This document shows, piece after piece, positions 53,160 to 63,546 of a DNA stretch of 64,000 nucleotides (position 1 is its first letter; every line of letters starts with the position of its first letter). A model generated the notes under the pieces. It ran no database searches. It had not been told where the DNA came from and worked only from the letters and a program-made list of their open reading frames with translations. The stretch comes from Fragilaria crotonensis (Eukaryota > Bacillariophyta > Fragilariophyceae > Fragilariales > Fragilariaceae), in contig JAKSYS010000001.1 of assembly GCA_022925895.1 (NCBI GenBank), positions 620,001 to 684,000 on the forward strand, given 5' to 3'. The translations under genes and the position numbers were made by a program.

Positions 53160-53440
53160 GTAGTATATGTAAGAATACTCCCGGGGTAGTGGATCAGTGG
53201 TGTGACAAGTAGGAATGGACAATGTTGTTCAAAAAATGAGATCAAGTTGTTGTTGTTGAGTGTAGAATAGTCTCGTGGCTTGCCAAGCAAGCAAGGAAGC
53301 AACAAAGGAAGCAAAGATATGGTATATTTGACTGTGTGTCCTTGTCCATGCAGCTCCCAATGTTGACGTCACACGTAGACAGCTCACAACATGCAAATAC
53401 AATGGCAGAAATGTACTTCAGAGAACAATTGTACTTCCAA

Positions 53441-53493
53441 TCAGCACTCAGCACTCAGCACTCAGCACTCAGCACTCAGCACTCAGCACTCAG
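53441..53493. repeat. 7-bp tandem repeat TCAGCAC, seven copies
   Basis: Seven exact copies of TCAGCAC followed by TCAG, about 280 bp upstream of the monooxygenase start. Microsatellite-like and probably length-variable. Confidence 0.9.
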
Positions 53494-54314
53494 TAATTCA
53501 CTTGGATACTCCGATTCTCAATTCTCAATGACAAGGGTTTCACGGTACAGTACTGGAGAGTGTGTGTGTTTGACTCTAGAGTTATTCCCCGTGTATCAAT
53601 GATATGACTTTGTGATCCCTACACAATGTAATGGTGAACGACAAGATCGATGCACACGCCGCACACCTTCGATACACAGCATGCGGGAGAAGCAAATTGC
53701 GGATCACAACTCACAACAAGAGAAGACTGTGTATGATATGGATTATGGATTAATTATGCGAAAATGAGGGCACGCAACGCAGAACATACTGCACACACAC
53801 ATGAGACATGAAGGTGACGACAGGTGGAAGGCATTACAAATTACAAGTACACACCTACCTGCTGGTACTATGTGAAAACGGATCGTAATCAATATACCGG
53901 TAGTTGTCGTACCAATATGCTGGAATTGGAACATCATATGCATACATGATGATTTATTATGATACGACGTACTGTGTACCAGGTACTGGAGTACTACGCG
54001 CTGTACAACACTAGTCTACGCACTGCATACTGCATACTGCACATACTGCATGGCAAGCAATGTACCGTCGAAGTCAGACTACATGCATCAGTACTCAGTA
54101 CACATTACACCAGGCCTCCTAGCTAAGAATATGGATATCCAGAAGATAACAAATAAGCATTTAATTTATGGACACAAGCCTGCATATTTTATGGATTTCC
54201 TTATTTTAAGCCCCCCCCTGCTGGGTCATTAAACGCTCTCTAGTAGACTCCAGAGGGGGGACAATGAGTGTGTGCACTGCCTTGACTGGAGAACACCCTC
54301 CACTGTGAGACTGG
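53494..54314. other. intergenic region, entry to transposon-derived DNA
   Basis: No supported gene. At 54111 the sequence CAGGCCTCCTA repeats the first 11 bases of the hAT-like element at 33129, but no matching right end was found. It may be one end of a larger relative. Confidence 0.4.
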
Positions 54315-55922
54315 TCATGGACGACCAAAACTTGTCCATTTCCTATTTAAGGACAGAGAAATCTGATTCAACGAATACTGTGTTTGAGAACAAAGATCCC
54401 AATCCTGCAACAAACTGCCTAAGATATGCAACACCCCGTTGAAGGCAACCCAGTTACATTGAATATTGTTCCATGATCCTAAAGTGCATTTTTCTTTGAA
54501 TCCAACCTTGGTATTGAACATGGCATGCACCTCTTGATGGCCCTTTTCAATCATATCAAGAATCTTGTCAATGTGCTGCCATACTGCAATGTGTGTTGTT
54601 TCATGTGGTGACAATTGTATAGTAGTTTGTTTGATCAGCAAAAGATATCCCACATCATGATGTTTGCCACTTGCTTGTTGGTGCTTCGCTGCTTGACCAC
54701 GATTGTCCTCTGTGTCAATGCCTGGCATTCCTGAGCTCCAAAATTTCAAATCCTGAAATTCAATGACTCATTTTTACTAGATTCTGAGTGGAATTGATGA
54801 GATCTTGGACTCAAAATATATGAACTATAGCTACCAGTTCTTCATTTATGTTCATGAATTTCAATTCCTGAATTTGGCATCCGAAAAGAAGAAGTTTGCT
54901 GTGTAGTGCTGTATGAAGTAATCACCACAGTAGTTATGCGCTGACATTGTTCATATAATTGATCTAATTGTTGCTCATTTTCACCAGATTAGTTTTAATG
55001 TGTCTATGGTGCGGTTTTGATGAAGCATTCTACTATTTATTACTCACCCTCTGGTCAATTCTAAACGGCTTCCTCTTTCACTTCACCATACACAAATTCA
55101 GAAGTAAGATGCCTGGAGTAGTTATCATTCTCCTCATCAGAGTCGTCATTTAATTCATCCATGCACTTGTGGGGGCATTTTTTACCCTTGTCATGAAACT
55201 GTTTCTTGACCCCCCAGCAGCCAGACTCCTTTTCCGTCTTAACAGAAACAGTTTTAGTAGTTCCTGGTTGAATGTTGGGGCTGATTTCTTTCTAACATTC
55301 TTGATGGCCATGTATAATTCATCGTATTTCCGCATTCCAGCCTGTTCCAAGAGAAGGTGTAAAGCGGTGGCTGTGGAACATGGCACTGCAAAGATTGCTT
55401 TGAATCTAGGATGTGGTTTTTTCATTTCATTCAACCACAGCCTCCCCCATTATCATGAGCACCCTTGTTCCTAGAGAATGTGTGAAGTGGTGGCTGCGGA
55501 ACATGGTATTGCAAAGATTGGTTAGAATCTAGGATGTGTTTTTTCACTTCATTTATCATAGCTTAGCTACCGGTAGGTTTTTGTTGTCCTCATCTGCTGT
55601 CCATGTACCAATTTGCTGTGTTCAACAAGTGATAACAAAACAAGTCAGTTCCTTGATGTTTGTCCTGGACAAACCATTTGGATCTTCTTTCCATTTTCTC
55701 TGCCTTAACTAGTTCCGCAAACCACCTCTTCCCGTAGTTGATCAGGCACAGCAAAATGAATGCTTCATCACTTATGGACAGGATTTTCTTGCTCCATACT
55801 TTCTTGTCAGTTGTTGCACAGTGGGTCTCCATGTTGACAATGTTATTCCACTTGCTGCTGCCGACAATGCATGGGGCATAGGTGTCTATGATTTGGGCAT
55901 AGTAGCAGATATTATCCCTCAT
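54315..55922 (-). pseudogene. degenerate transposon-derived coding remnants
   Basis: Three open fragments on the minus strand (55922-55590, 55434-55150, 54749-54315) read like parts of one long decayed gene. The first (ISDEAFILLCLINYGKRWFAEL...WFVQDKHQG) and second (RKYDELYMAIKNVRKKSAPTFNQELLK) resemble a repetitive family widespread in diatom genomes that accompanies mobile DNA. I cannot name a domain. A duplicated ~95-bp segment (near 55347-55436 and 55470-55562) interrupts them. The third fragment is the least certain. Treat as transposon debris. Confidence 0.45.
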
Positions 55923-56073
55923 CTTGTGGAGGTAAGTGATTTCATCCTCACATCCACTGTATAGACTGTGTCAATATGTTCCTATATAAGAACTGAATCC
56001 ATCTGGATGCAAAGTGTTTGATGTTGAAAGCAAGTAGTTGTGAGTATGCTTGGGACTTTGCAAAGTACACTCA

Positions 56074-57053
56074 CTTCAATTCCTTACCGTTGAACATGCC
56101 CCATGTGTGACGATGCTGAAGACTTCCAACACTTTCTTACGTGTTGCTCCCCACGTGCTCTTCGTATCCGTTATGACGCTACGTCCGTTCTTCGGAAACA
56201 ACTGGGGAAGACTCCAGGCACAACGGCCCTCTACCGTGCTATCCAAGCATGGACAGCTGAGCCGGATGAACCTGTTCATATTAATCCTGGGGCTCGAACC
56301 TATGCGACCTCGGAACACGATGCAATCAAAAGTCAAACAATGATTGGATGGACGCATCTGTTCCGCGGATTTGTTAGTACTGCGTGGGGAGCTGTCTATT
56401 CGCACTCTGATACAACTCCGCTGGAAGTTAGGCACACCGTGGCCATTCCTCGTCTGGCTACGATCATCGGAGCACTGCAGGACTACTCTCTTGCCCTATA
56501 GATTGGACGGAATACGATTCTTCATGAACAGAGTCTGCACAGCACGGGCATTGTCCATGCTCAGTTGAACCATGATATCACTCAGATGTACAATCTCAGC
56601 CCGAGTCTCTCAGATCACCTTCGGAGTTACTTCAGTCAACCTTTGGAAGCTCGCTTGCTCCAATCTCCTCGCCAACGCCTACGCTGTTTACGCCTTGTTC
56701 GGTTAGCGACATCCCATGCATCTTCCACGGGCTCGAGTCAACAGCTGATATCTTTATACTTTCCGTTTGTGGAGGCTGACAGCGCACATCAGCACACTCC
56801 AACGCATCCTCTTCTCGCCAAGGGATCGGAAGGGACAGCCAATGCCTACTCCTCAACTACATCTCCGATCAGACAACAATCCACGATACTGTCTTACTTC
56901 ATCAGTACTACCGGCCACAAAGCGTCAAGTACTATCTGTGCGTCTCCGCTACTTACACCATCTCCAGTACGTACTGTACCACCTTCACGGCTTCCTACAG
57001 ATGGCTCCCGCAAACCCACTTCCGACATGAGGACTGCTCCAATTCAAGTATGA
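56074..57053 (+). pseudogene. C-terminal remnant of a retroelement protein with CCHC-like zinc motif
   Basis: One frame from about 56092 (TCPMCDDAEDFQHFLTCC, a CX2CX8HX3C motif) to 57053, interrupted only by TAG at 56499-56501 in LAL-stop-IGRN. The family has Trp there (TGG to TAG). The zinc motif followed by a helical domain ending ...LQDYSLAL(W).GRN..LH is the typical C-terminus of non-LTR retroelement proteins in diatoms. No RT domain precedes it, so only the 3' part survives, which fits 5' truncation of a LINE-like copy. Confidence 0.6.
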
Positions 57054-57214
57054 GTAGCCATCTTTTGATAAACCGGTCTCCGGTTTCACAATGTTTCCTT
57101 AGTCCCTAACCAATTCGCCCGCCAAAACTGGCCAGCACCATGAAATGCCGCCGCCTAGAGATAGACGTCTGATAAACATGGCTAGAAGAGATTAGTATTT
57201 ATACCTATTCTGTG

Positions 57215-57580
57215 GTTCTCAAAATGCCAGAACACCATTGAGTCATCCAGTTTCGGCAGTGAATCTGTGGCTCTTAGTATCGCAAAGGAAATGATCGTCG
57301 CACTTCGATACCCCCCAAATTACGGATGTTCGGAGTACCCATTATTGGTCCGGCAAATGTCTTCTGTGACATAAAATGGAGTGGTGAAAATACGAGTATG
57401 CCACAATCGACCCTCATGAAAAAGCACAACGCAATCAATTATCATGCCATCCGTGAAGCAGTGGCTGCTAAGATACTTCGAGTTGGCAAAGAGGATGGAA
57501 TGACAAACCTAGCAGACCTCTTTGCGAAGATCTTGACCGCTGATAGACGACGTGCTCTTTGTCGCCATATCATTTACTGA
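57215..57580 (+). pseudogene. copia-type RNase H C-terminal fragment
   Basis: Encodes SSFGSESVALSIAKEMIVALRY, then, after a frame change at the C6 run near 57310, FGVPIIGPANVFCD and KKHNAINYHAIREAVAAKILRV...NLADLFAKIL, ending at a TGA. These are the last RNase H motifs of copia pol. It is a different lineage from the full-length element (which has TRHIERRFHFVR there). No LTR is recognised nearby. Confidence 0.75.
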
Positions 57581-58220
57581 ATCGCACGAACCCAAGGTTA
57601 TTGGTGGGTAGCATGGGCACTCCCTCTTACCTCCTGGGCGGCCACCGAGCCGTGGGTACATACACCAGGTATTAGTTAAACTAATTTCTCGGAGATTTGT
57701 ACTGTACCCCTCACATTCCTGTACCCACCACTCCCAAAATTATGTACATTTTCGAACCACTCGACTCAAAAATGAATGCCGATTTTTTATCCTTTGGCAG
57801 AAAAATCCTGGCATTTCATTGAAACGTCAGGTCATTTGAATTCCACTCGCTGAAAGCTAGCTATTCATGTATAACTCTAATAATCAGAAGACAAGCTTAA
57901 ATGTTCACTTTCCGTCTTTTCATTCGCCAGCGCGACATTATTTTTCCTCGGATTCCCTTTATCCATCTGACATTTTTGATGATGATTTGGTGGGATTCCG
58001 GCACCCCTCGATGTACATTTGGTGGGTACAAATCTAGGATAGTCTTGATGGATCGTTTACGACTTACGGGGACCGCGAGAATCCGAAAGCTCTGGTCACG
58101 GTACTGGCACGGGTGCCCGTATACTACGCTACGAGAGTAACTAGGAAATATAATAACGCAGGATGTTACCGTAGGGACCGGTACAGAATGCACGTAAGCG
58201 ACAATCTACTCCAAGACTTC
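57581..58220. other. intergenic, no supported gene
   Basis: Spacer between retroelement debris and the 178-bp tandem repeat. The short open frames on both strands have no recognisable content. Confidence 0.4.
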
Positions 58221-58970
58221 GTAATTCGTAAGTCTCTTGTCTCATGTCATGTGTTCCAAGTGCCCAACTCGACAGATACTATTCCATCATCACAAATTGG
58301 ACCGCAACTTCTTCAATTCTTGTCTGTTTCAAGAATTTCGAATTGATCCAAGGCAAGAAAAACATTTTAAAGCTTTCTGTCTACTCAGATTGTTCCCATG
58401 GTGGTGGCTTCAAATTAAAATGTACCTCTTGCACCATCACAACAGGGCATTCGGACTCTTTAATATACCACATATTGGACCGTAACTGGATCAATTCTTG
58501 TCTGTTTTGAGATTTCCGAGTTGATCCGAGTCCACAAAAGCATGCTCCGACTGATGGTCAACTCAGATTGTTCGAAAGTTGGTGGCTTAAAATTCCATTT
58601 TCCTCTCGCATCATCACAACTTTGCATTCGGACTCTATTTCTCTTCCACATATTGGACCATAACATAATCAATTCTCATCTGTTACAAGAATTTCGAGTT
58701 GATCTGAGTCCAAAAAAGCATGCTCAAACTGATGGTCAACTCAGATTGTGCGCAAGTTGCTGGCTCAAAATTCCATTTTCCTCTCGCATCATCACAATTT
58801 CGCATTCGGACGGTATTTCCCTTCCACATATCGGACCATTACTCGACCAATTCTCGTCTGTTTCAAGAATTTCAAGTTGATCCAAGTCCACAAGAGTATG
58901 CTCCAACTGACGGTCAAACCAGATTGTTCGCGGGTTGGTGGCTTAAAATTCCATTTTCCCGAAACGATAA
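58221..58970. repeat. 178-bp tandem repeat, about four degenerate copies
   Basis: The marker GGACC(G/A)TAAC...CAATTCT recurs at 58299, 58477, 58655 and 58833, an exact 178-bp spacing each time. The units are roughly 75-85% similar by eye. The fourth unit ends at ATTTTCCCG near 58965. The period is not a multiple of three, so the open frames across it are accidental. The unit length is like a nucleosomal satellite. Confidence 0.9.
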
Positions 58971-59467
58971 TTTTGAATACCTCTCGCAACATCCATGTGT
59001 CAGAAGTACACCGAATACTAAAATGCCGCGAAGGTAAGGACATGACATCTGGAGGTAGTTTTCCAGATGTGGTGGCAACTCAGGTATCAAGCAGTGTTGC
59101 CAAGCTTCAAAACCGAAACCGACGAGGAACTTGTTTCCGAAGATTCAACATTCATGATCCTCGGGTGTCGAATGTTTTTCTTGCCACTGATGTTGCAGGT
59201 GACATCCGGGATACCACCAAGAGAGTGTCTTTCAAGTAACGTTCTACTTATGGCACAAGTAACATCTCGGTACCATTTTTGAGTACCCACAGTGTTACCG
59301 AAACATCTAAAATACCCTTCAACTGGGTAGGAATTCCACGTAGGAATACTGCTGTGTTCCGAGGGGTATTTTAGATTTATGTAGACTGTCTCGTTGCTCT
59401 TGGTATCGGCCATCGAAAATCTACCAGCGTAACGTTACTTTAGTAACATTTATGATCTAATACCGTA
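58971..59467. other. intergenic with short inverted repeat
   Basis: No gene. A 72-bp inverted repeat at 59305-59376 has 13-bp perfect arms (ATCTAAAATACCC and its complement), possibly a tiny MITE or a hairpin. Confidence 0.45.
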
Positions 59468-62400
59468 TGGCTGGGTGCATCGCAATGCTCGGAATAGTAG
59501 GATGACATAGAACTCGGTATAGAAAAAATTATGTCTACACATTTTCAAAGTATGACATCAGCAAATCTTTGTGAACAAAGAACGATTGCCAGATGTGCGT
59601 ATGCATATGCCACAAAAAAAAATCTTTCCATTGTTCTTGTTGCTTTGCTCTTTGCAATGGTTGCTTCTCCTTTGCTTCTATCCTTCGTTCGTTAAGTCTA
59701 TGAACGTTGCCTTGCAGAAGCTGTGGTCGAAATCGAGGGCACAACGATGTGTTTTGAAGCGTTTGACAAGCTTCTCCGTCTTGATGGGATCTGTCGTGAG
59801 CGCACTTTCGTTTGTTCTGGCACTTTCTCTCCCCTGTCGTTCGCACCAAATCATGTAGTAAGCACAGATGTATGCCCGTGCTCGTCTTGCAAAAAGTCTG
59901 ATTCGCTCCGTCACTAACACCCCGCCCTTCTCCCTCGACAGACACTCTCTGACAACGGATTTAAAGTTGTCTTTGCCTCGCTTCTGTTTCAAGGACACAC
60001 GGCGGTAACTGTTTTTGGCACACCCCCAGGAATACTCGATTCCCTCTCCTGCAAGCTCGCAGTGGCATTTGGGTGTCCGATCAACAAGAACACCCATCTC
60101 CCTTCCCATTGACTGAAGAAGTGTCTCCTCCTCCTCGAAATCAAGGCAGCTGGCCATCAAAGACTTCAAGGCAAAGGTTTTGTCAACAACGCCGTATCCA
60201 TTTTGCCTTCCATTGATCGTGTACTCTGAAAGTCTTGTTTCATCGACAATTCCGCGTTCCCAAAGAACCTGTAGGAGGCCTTTTGGTTTTCCCTCCCACC
60301 CCTCAACAACTATCTGTGATGTCTCCCGAATCGGTAAGCCATGCTCTTGTGCAATGGCTTGTATTGCTGCTTTCTTGCCTTTGGCACTGACTCCTCGTTC
60401 CTTCTTCAGTACTTTAAGCAGCTCGTCCTTCGTGAACTCTCGCGTTTTTTCCTCCTCAAGAATTCGATCATGGCGAGTTTCTTCCCGTTGCGCCTCTGTC
60501 ATCCAAAAAGGACCGGCTTCCAATGGACTGAACACCATTGATTGTGTGTCTCCAACTTGCAGTTTTGGTGAGTGTGGACCGAGATATCCTTGACTTTGCT
60601 TTATCGTTGTCTCGCGCATTTTTCTCTGCGCTCGTCCTCCGAAGCTTCTCGACATCTTCTCCACATTCAACCCGTCCTCCCGTTGTCGATCGTGACCACA
60701 GGAGTGGTCGAATAAGAATAGGAAGTCGTACTGTGGATACTTGACATTGAGGATGTCCACGCAATCCTCAAGCTGCAGCACCATGTGCTGATATGTCCAG
60801 TAGCCGTCAGCATTTTGTCCGTACTCGAATTCCCGAATGAAAGGAGAAGTCGTAAGTGGTTCCTTGTATTCCGTTTTTCTTGTGTCCATTGCTGCTTGTG
60901 TGTCACGATACTTAACCCCTTGTCGACGTCTGTTCACTTCTGATAGGTCCGACTCCGTCGTATCAAGACCAAAACCAAACTCCCTGGATTGAAAAGCCGA
61001 AATCATTATCCCAAGACCATCATCCTTCGGACGAATGAAAGTTTCTCTGTTGGGGCCATACCATTGCTTGGACGGCATCAGGAACTGTTTGAATATACAT
61101 TCGTCATGCCCGAAGATTATTAATGGCTTCAACGATGAATCGAAGCGGACGGAGAGGTTACCACCGAAGTCAGTTGTCACTAGTTGCTGTAAGAGGGCCT
61201 TACTCTTTTCGGGTTCGAAGCTGTCGACATGGTATTCTCTCATTCGATCCCCGCTGCTGTTAAGGTAAGAGTAGCCGCTTCCTTTTGGTAGCATTTCGTC
61301 TGTCTCAAGTTGTGCCGCCACAGGTTCTGTTATTTGCACCCAGCGATGCATCCTTCTCTCGTATGATAAGTAGCGTTGACAAAAATCCCATCTATATTGT
61401 ACCGTGGCAGGTCGTTCGTGACCATCGACATAATATCCTTTGCGAGTTGGCTCATAGCGGAAGCCAAGGCGGACCATCCAACGGTAGACAGTTGAGGGAC
61501 TTATGCAGGTAAGACCGTATCGCTTGAGGATAATCCTCAATTGCTTGTTGTATTGCTCTTTGTTGTTTGCCATCATCGCTCTCACACTTTTCTCGGTCGC
61601 ATCAAAAAGGTCCATCACTAGGATTGGTAAGACTTTGTCGTGGATAAAGTCACTCAGCATTTCGATGCTGAGTGTGTCGAGGTGTCCCCTTGCGTATTCT
61701 TTTATATTCGTACAGATGTCTGGATTTTGATGGAGAAATGGCGGAAGGTTCTTCTTTGCTGGTTGCGGAATGACGAAGGTACGAGTCTCGCGGAAGCTAC
61801 GGTACCACTTGGATACGGTCTCATGGCGAGTGGCAAGTGTCAATCCTTGCCTTTGTAATTCACCAATCGTTTTCTCACAACATTTTTGCCACGTCCACCC
61901 GTTCATGTTCTCCCTCGCCAGGTGGAGTGCAAGGGCGAGATATTGTGCTTTTTGTTGTATAACCCATTTTTGATGTTCCGTGACGTCGTCTTCGTTAAGC
62001 TCGTCAAGATTTCCGGCGACGGTGAGGAAAGCATTTGAACTTTTGTTGACGTCGCGAAGGGCTTTGATCTGGTTTTCAATGGCATCAAGAGCAGTCGACT
62101 CTGAGGCGAGCGGTCGGAAAAGTAATTTGGCTTCGGGAGAGTCCCAATACGTTTCGAGAAAGGACGACGTGGAGATGCCAGCGATGAAGCAGTGTCTTCG
62201 CTACTTTCTATCATGGTGGCGACCTCATTTGTCATACATTCTGAGGCTTCTTCTCCTCCTCGTTCTTCAGATGATGCCAAAACGGCATCATCGGGCGATG
62301 AAGTGGCGTCATCACTTGAGGATGATGATGATGGCGCCATGGAGCTCCCCCCATTCAACAATCTTCCGTGTTGGTTGCAACGTCGTGTCCTCTTTGCTGC

Positions 62401-63177
62401 TATGCTGCTGCTGAAAGTGCTAGGAGGACTGGTACTACGGCAAGGAGAGGATGGCGATAGTTGTCGTTTTCTACTATCGTGCTGGTGAGGATTGCTGTCT
62501 AGTTCTACTATGTCGACAAGTTCAGCAGACCGTTGTCGGGTTGCGGGAGGGAGCAGCCGATTGACAGCAATCGCTGCTTCCCAAGCTGATGTATTGCCTG
62601 CCGTAGGAAGAGCTGGCGCCGTTGCTCCAGTCTTAGTTATGTAAAAGTAGTAGGACGTCTTTGTCTCGCCTTGTCGTCGTTGATGCTGGATGTACATGTC
62701 TAGCTTTGCTCCGTTGCAAACCTCAATGTAGTTGGCATTGTAGGAGCTGTTCTGGTATGCCTTGTTTATGCATCTCATCATGGCAACCAGGGTAAATTGA
62801 AGTCCATTGGAGCAGTACCGTTGATGTATGTATTCATGCAAAACGACGGCATTCAACCATTTCTTGTGGAGCGAGGTTTCGCTGATGGCTGCATGAAAGG
62901 AAGTGAGAATAAAATGACTCATTCCTCGCCTCTCGATGTACTTAGGCAATATCTCGCTCATACTGTTGATTGATGAGCTATAACCGGTCGAGGTACGTCG
63001 AGCTGCATCAATCCTGTGGAGATATGGATGATCATCGTCGGACCATCAAGGCACGAGAAAGTGCGCCATTTTTTTGATCTCATACATGAATTAAAAGATA
63101 AGGTTGAGGTTTTTGATGACGTTTTGTACCAGATCTACGTATTTTTACTATAAAGTTTTGGCCCGCGCACCCAGCCA
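59468..63177 (-). mobile_element. DNA transposon with TA-flanked terminal inverted repeats and DDE transposase
   Basis: A 3,710-bp unit around a transposase gene. The ends are TGGCTGGGTGC (59468-59478) and its exact complement (63167-63177), each flanked by TA (59466-59467 and 63178-63179), as expected for a TA target duplication. The subterminal word ATAGTA sits at the same distance from both ends. TA targets and a DDE enzyme point to a Tc1/mariner/IS630-like group, but the transposase is much longer than usual. Confidence 0.75.
59678..62961 (-). CDS. DDE-superfamily transposase, split by a frameshift
   Basis: Two frames, 62961-61903 (352 codons) and 61906-59678 (742 codons from its first ATG), overlap. 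The downstream frame is protein-like back to about 62200 (ETYWDSPEAKLLF, LDELNEDDVTEHQKWVIQQKA). The parent was therefore one protein of ~1,090 residues with a one-base shift near 62165-62200. The N-terminal part has a possible DNA-binding region and a Ser-rich acidic spacer. The C-terminal part contains the DDE-like core: IIFGHDECIFKQFLMPSKQWYGPNRE, PKDDGLGIMISAF, FLFLFDHSCGHDRQREDGLNVEKM, and GKPKGLLQVLWERGI. The same motif series occurs in a little-characterised DDE transposase family of fungi and algae. The third acidic residue is not certain. It cuts and pastes the element ends if functional. Confidence 0.75.
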
Positions 63178-63546
63178 TAGTACAAGGATTCGAGATCCCG
63201 AAGGAAAGAATGCAACGCGAAGCCCTAATCTAATGCGACGACATCGCTTATATACAGCGCTTATATTATTTGCAACGCGAAGCCCTAATCTAATGCGAAG
63301 ACAGCGCTTATATTATTTGCAACGCGAAGCCCTAATCTAATGCGACGACAGCGCTTATATAATTACACTAAATCGTTTTAGCATCAACAGATCTTATTAT
63401 CTCCCTTATTACCTTTATCTATCCATTTCAGGTAAGATTTGTCACTCAGATCCAGTTTACACGCAAGAAATCACAATCTGACAGCAATAATCTGAAGTAG
63501 TTGTTGCTTGGGTTGTTTGCTTTATTGAGCGTTAAGTGAGGACAAG
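62962..63546. other. transposon right end and promoter of the protease gene
   Basis: Contains the right terminal repeat of the transposon (to 63177), a tandem repeat (63211-63360) and the upstream region of the protease gene. The leader ATAAT-rich stretch near 63355-63420 precedes the ATG at 63547. Confidence 0.45.
63211..63360. repeat. tandem repeat, three copies of 47-60 bp
   Basis: TGCAACGCGAAGCCCTAATC begins copies at 63211, 63271 and 63318. Spacings are 60 and 47 bp because copy 1 holds an extra 13-bp internal duplication (CATCGCTTATATA). It lies 190-340 bp upstream of the protease ATG. Confidence 0.9.

Noticed and set aside
54111-54121. Possible second hAT-like element starting CAGGCCTCCTA
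   Set aside because: The matching right terminus and an 8-bp duplication were not found downstream, so only the shared 11-mer is reported.
58521-59239. Open frames over the 178-bp repeat
   Set aside because: The repeat period is not a multiple of three, so each unit is read in another frame. The frames are by-products.
61903-61906. Overlapping second transposon gene
   Set aside because: The transposase frame is protein-like well upstream of its first ATG. A one-base shift in one long gene explains it better than two genes.
63211-63360. CRISPR-like array
   Set aside because: Units are contiguous or internally duplicated, not repeats separated by unique spacers, and the context is eukaryotic.
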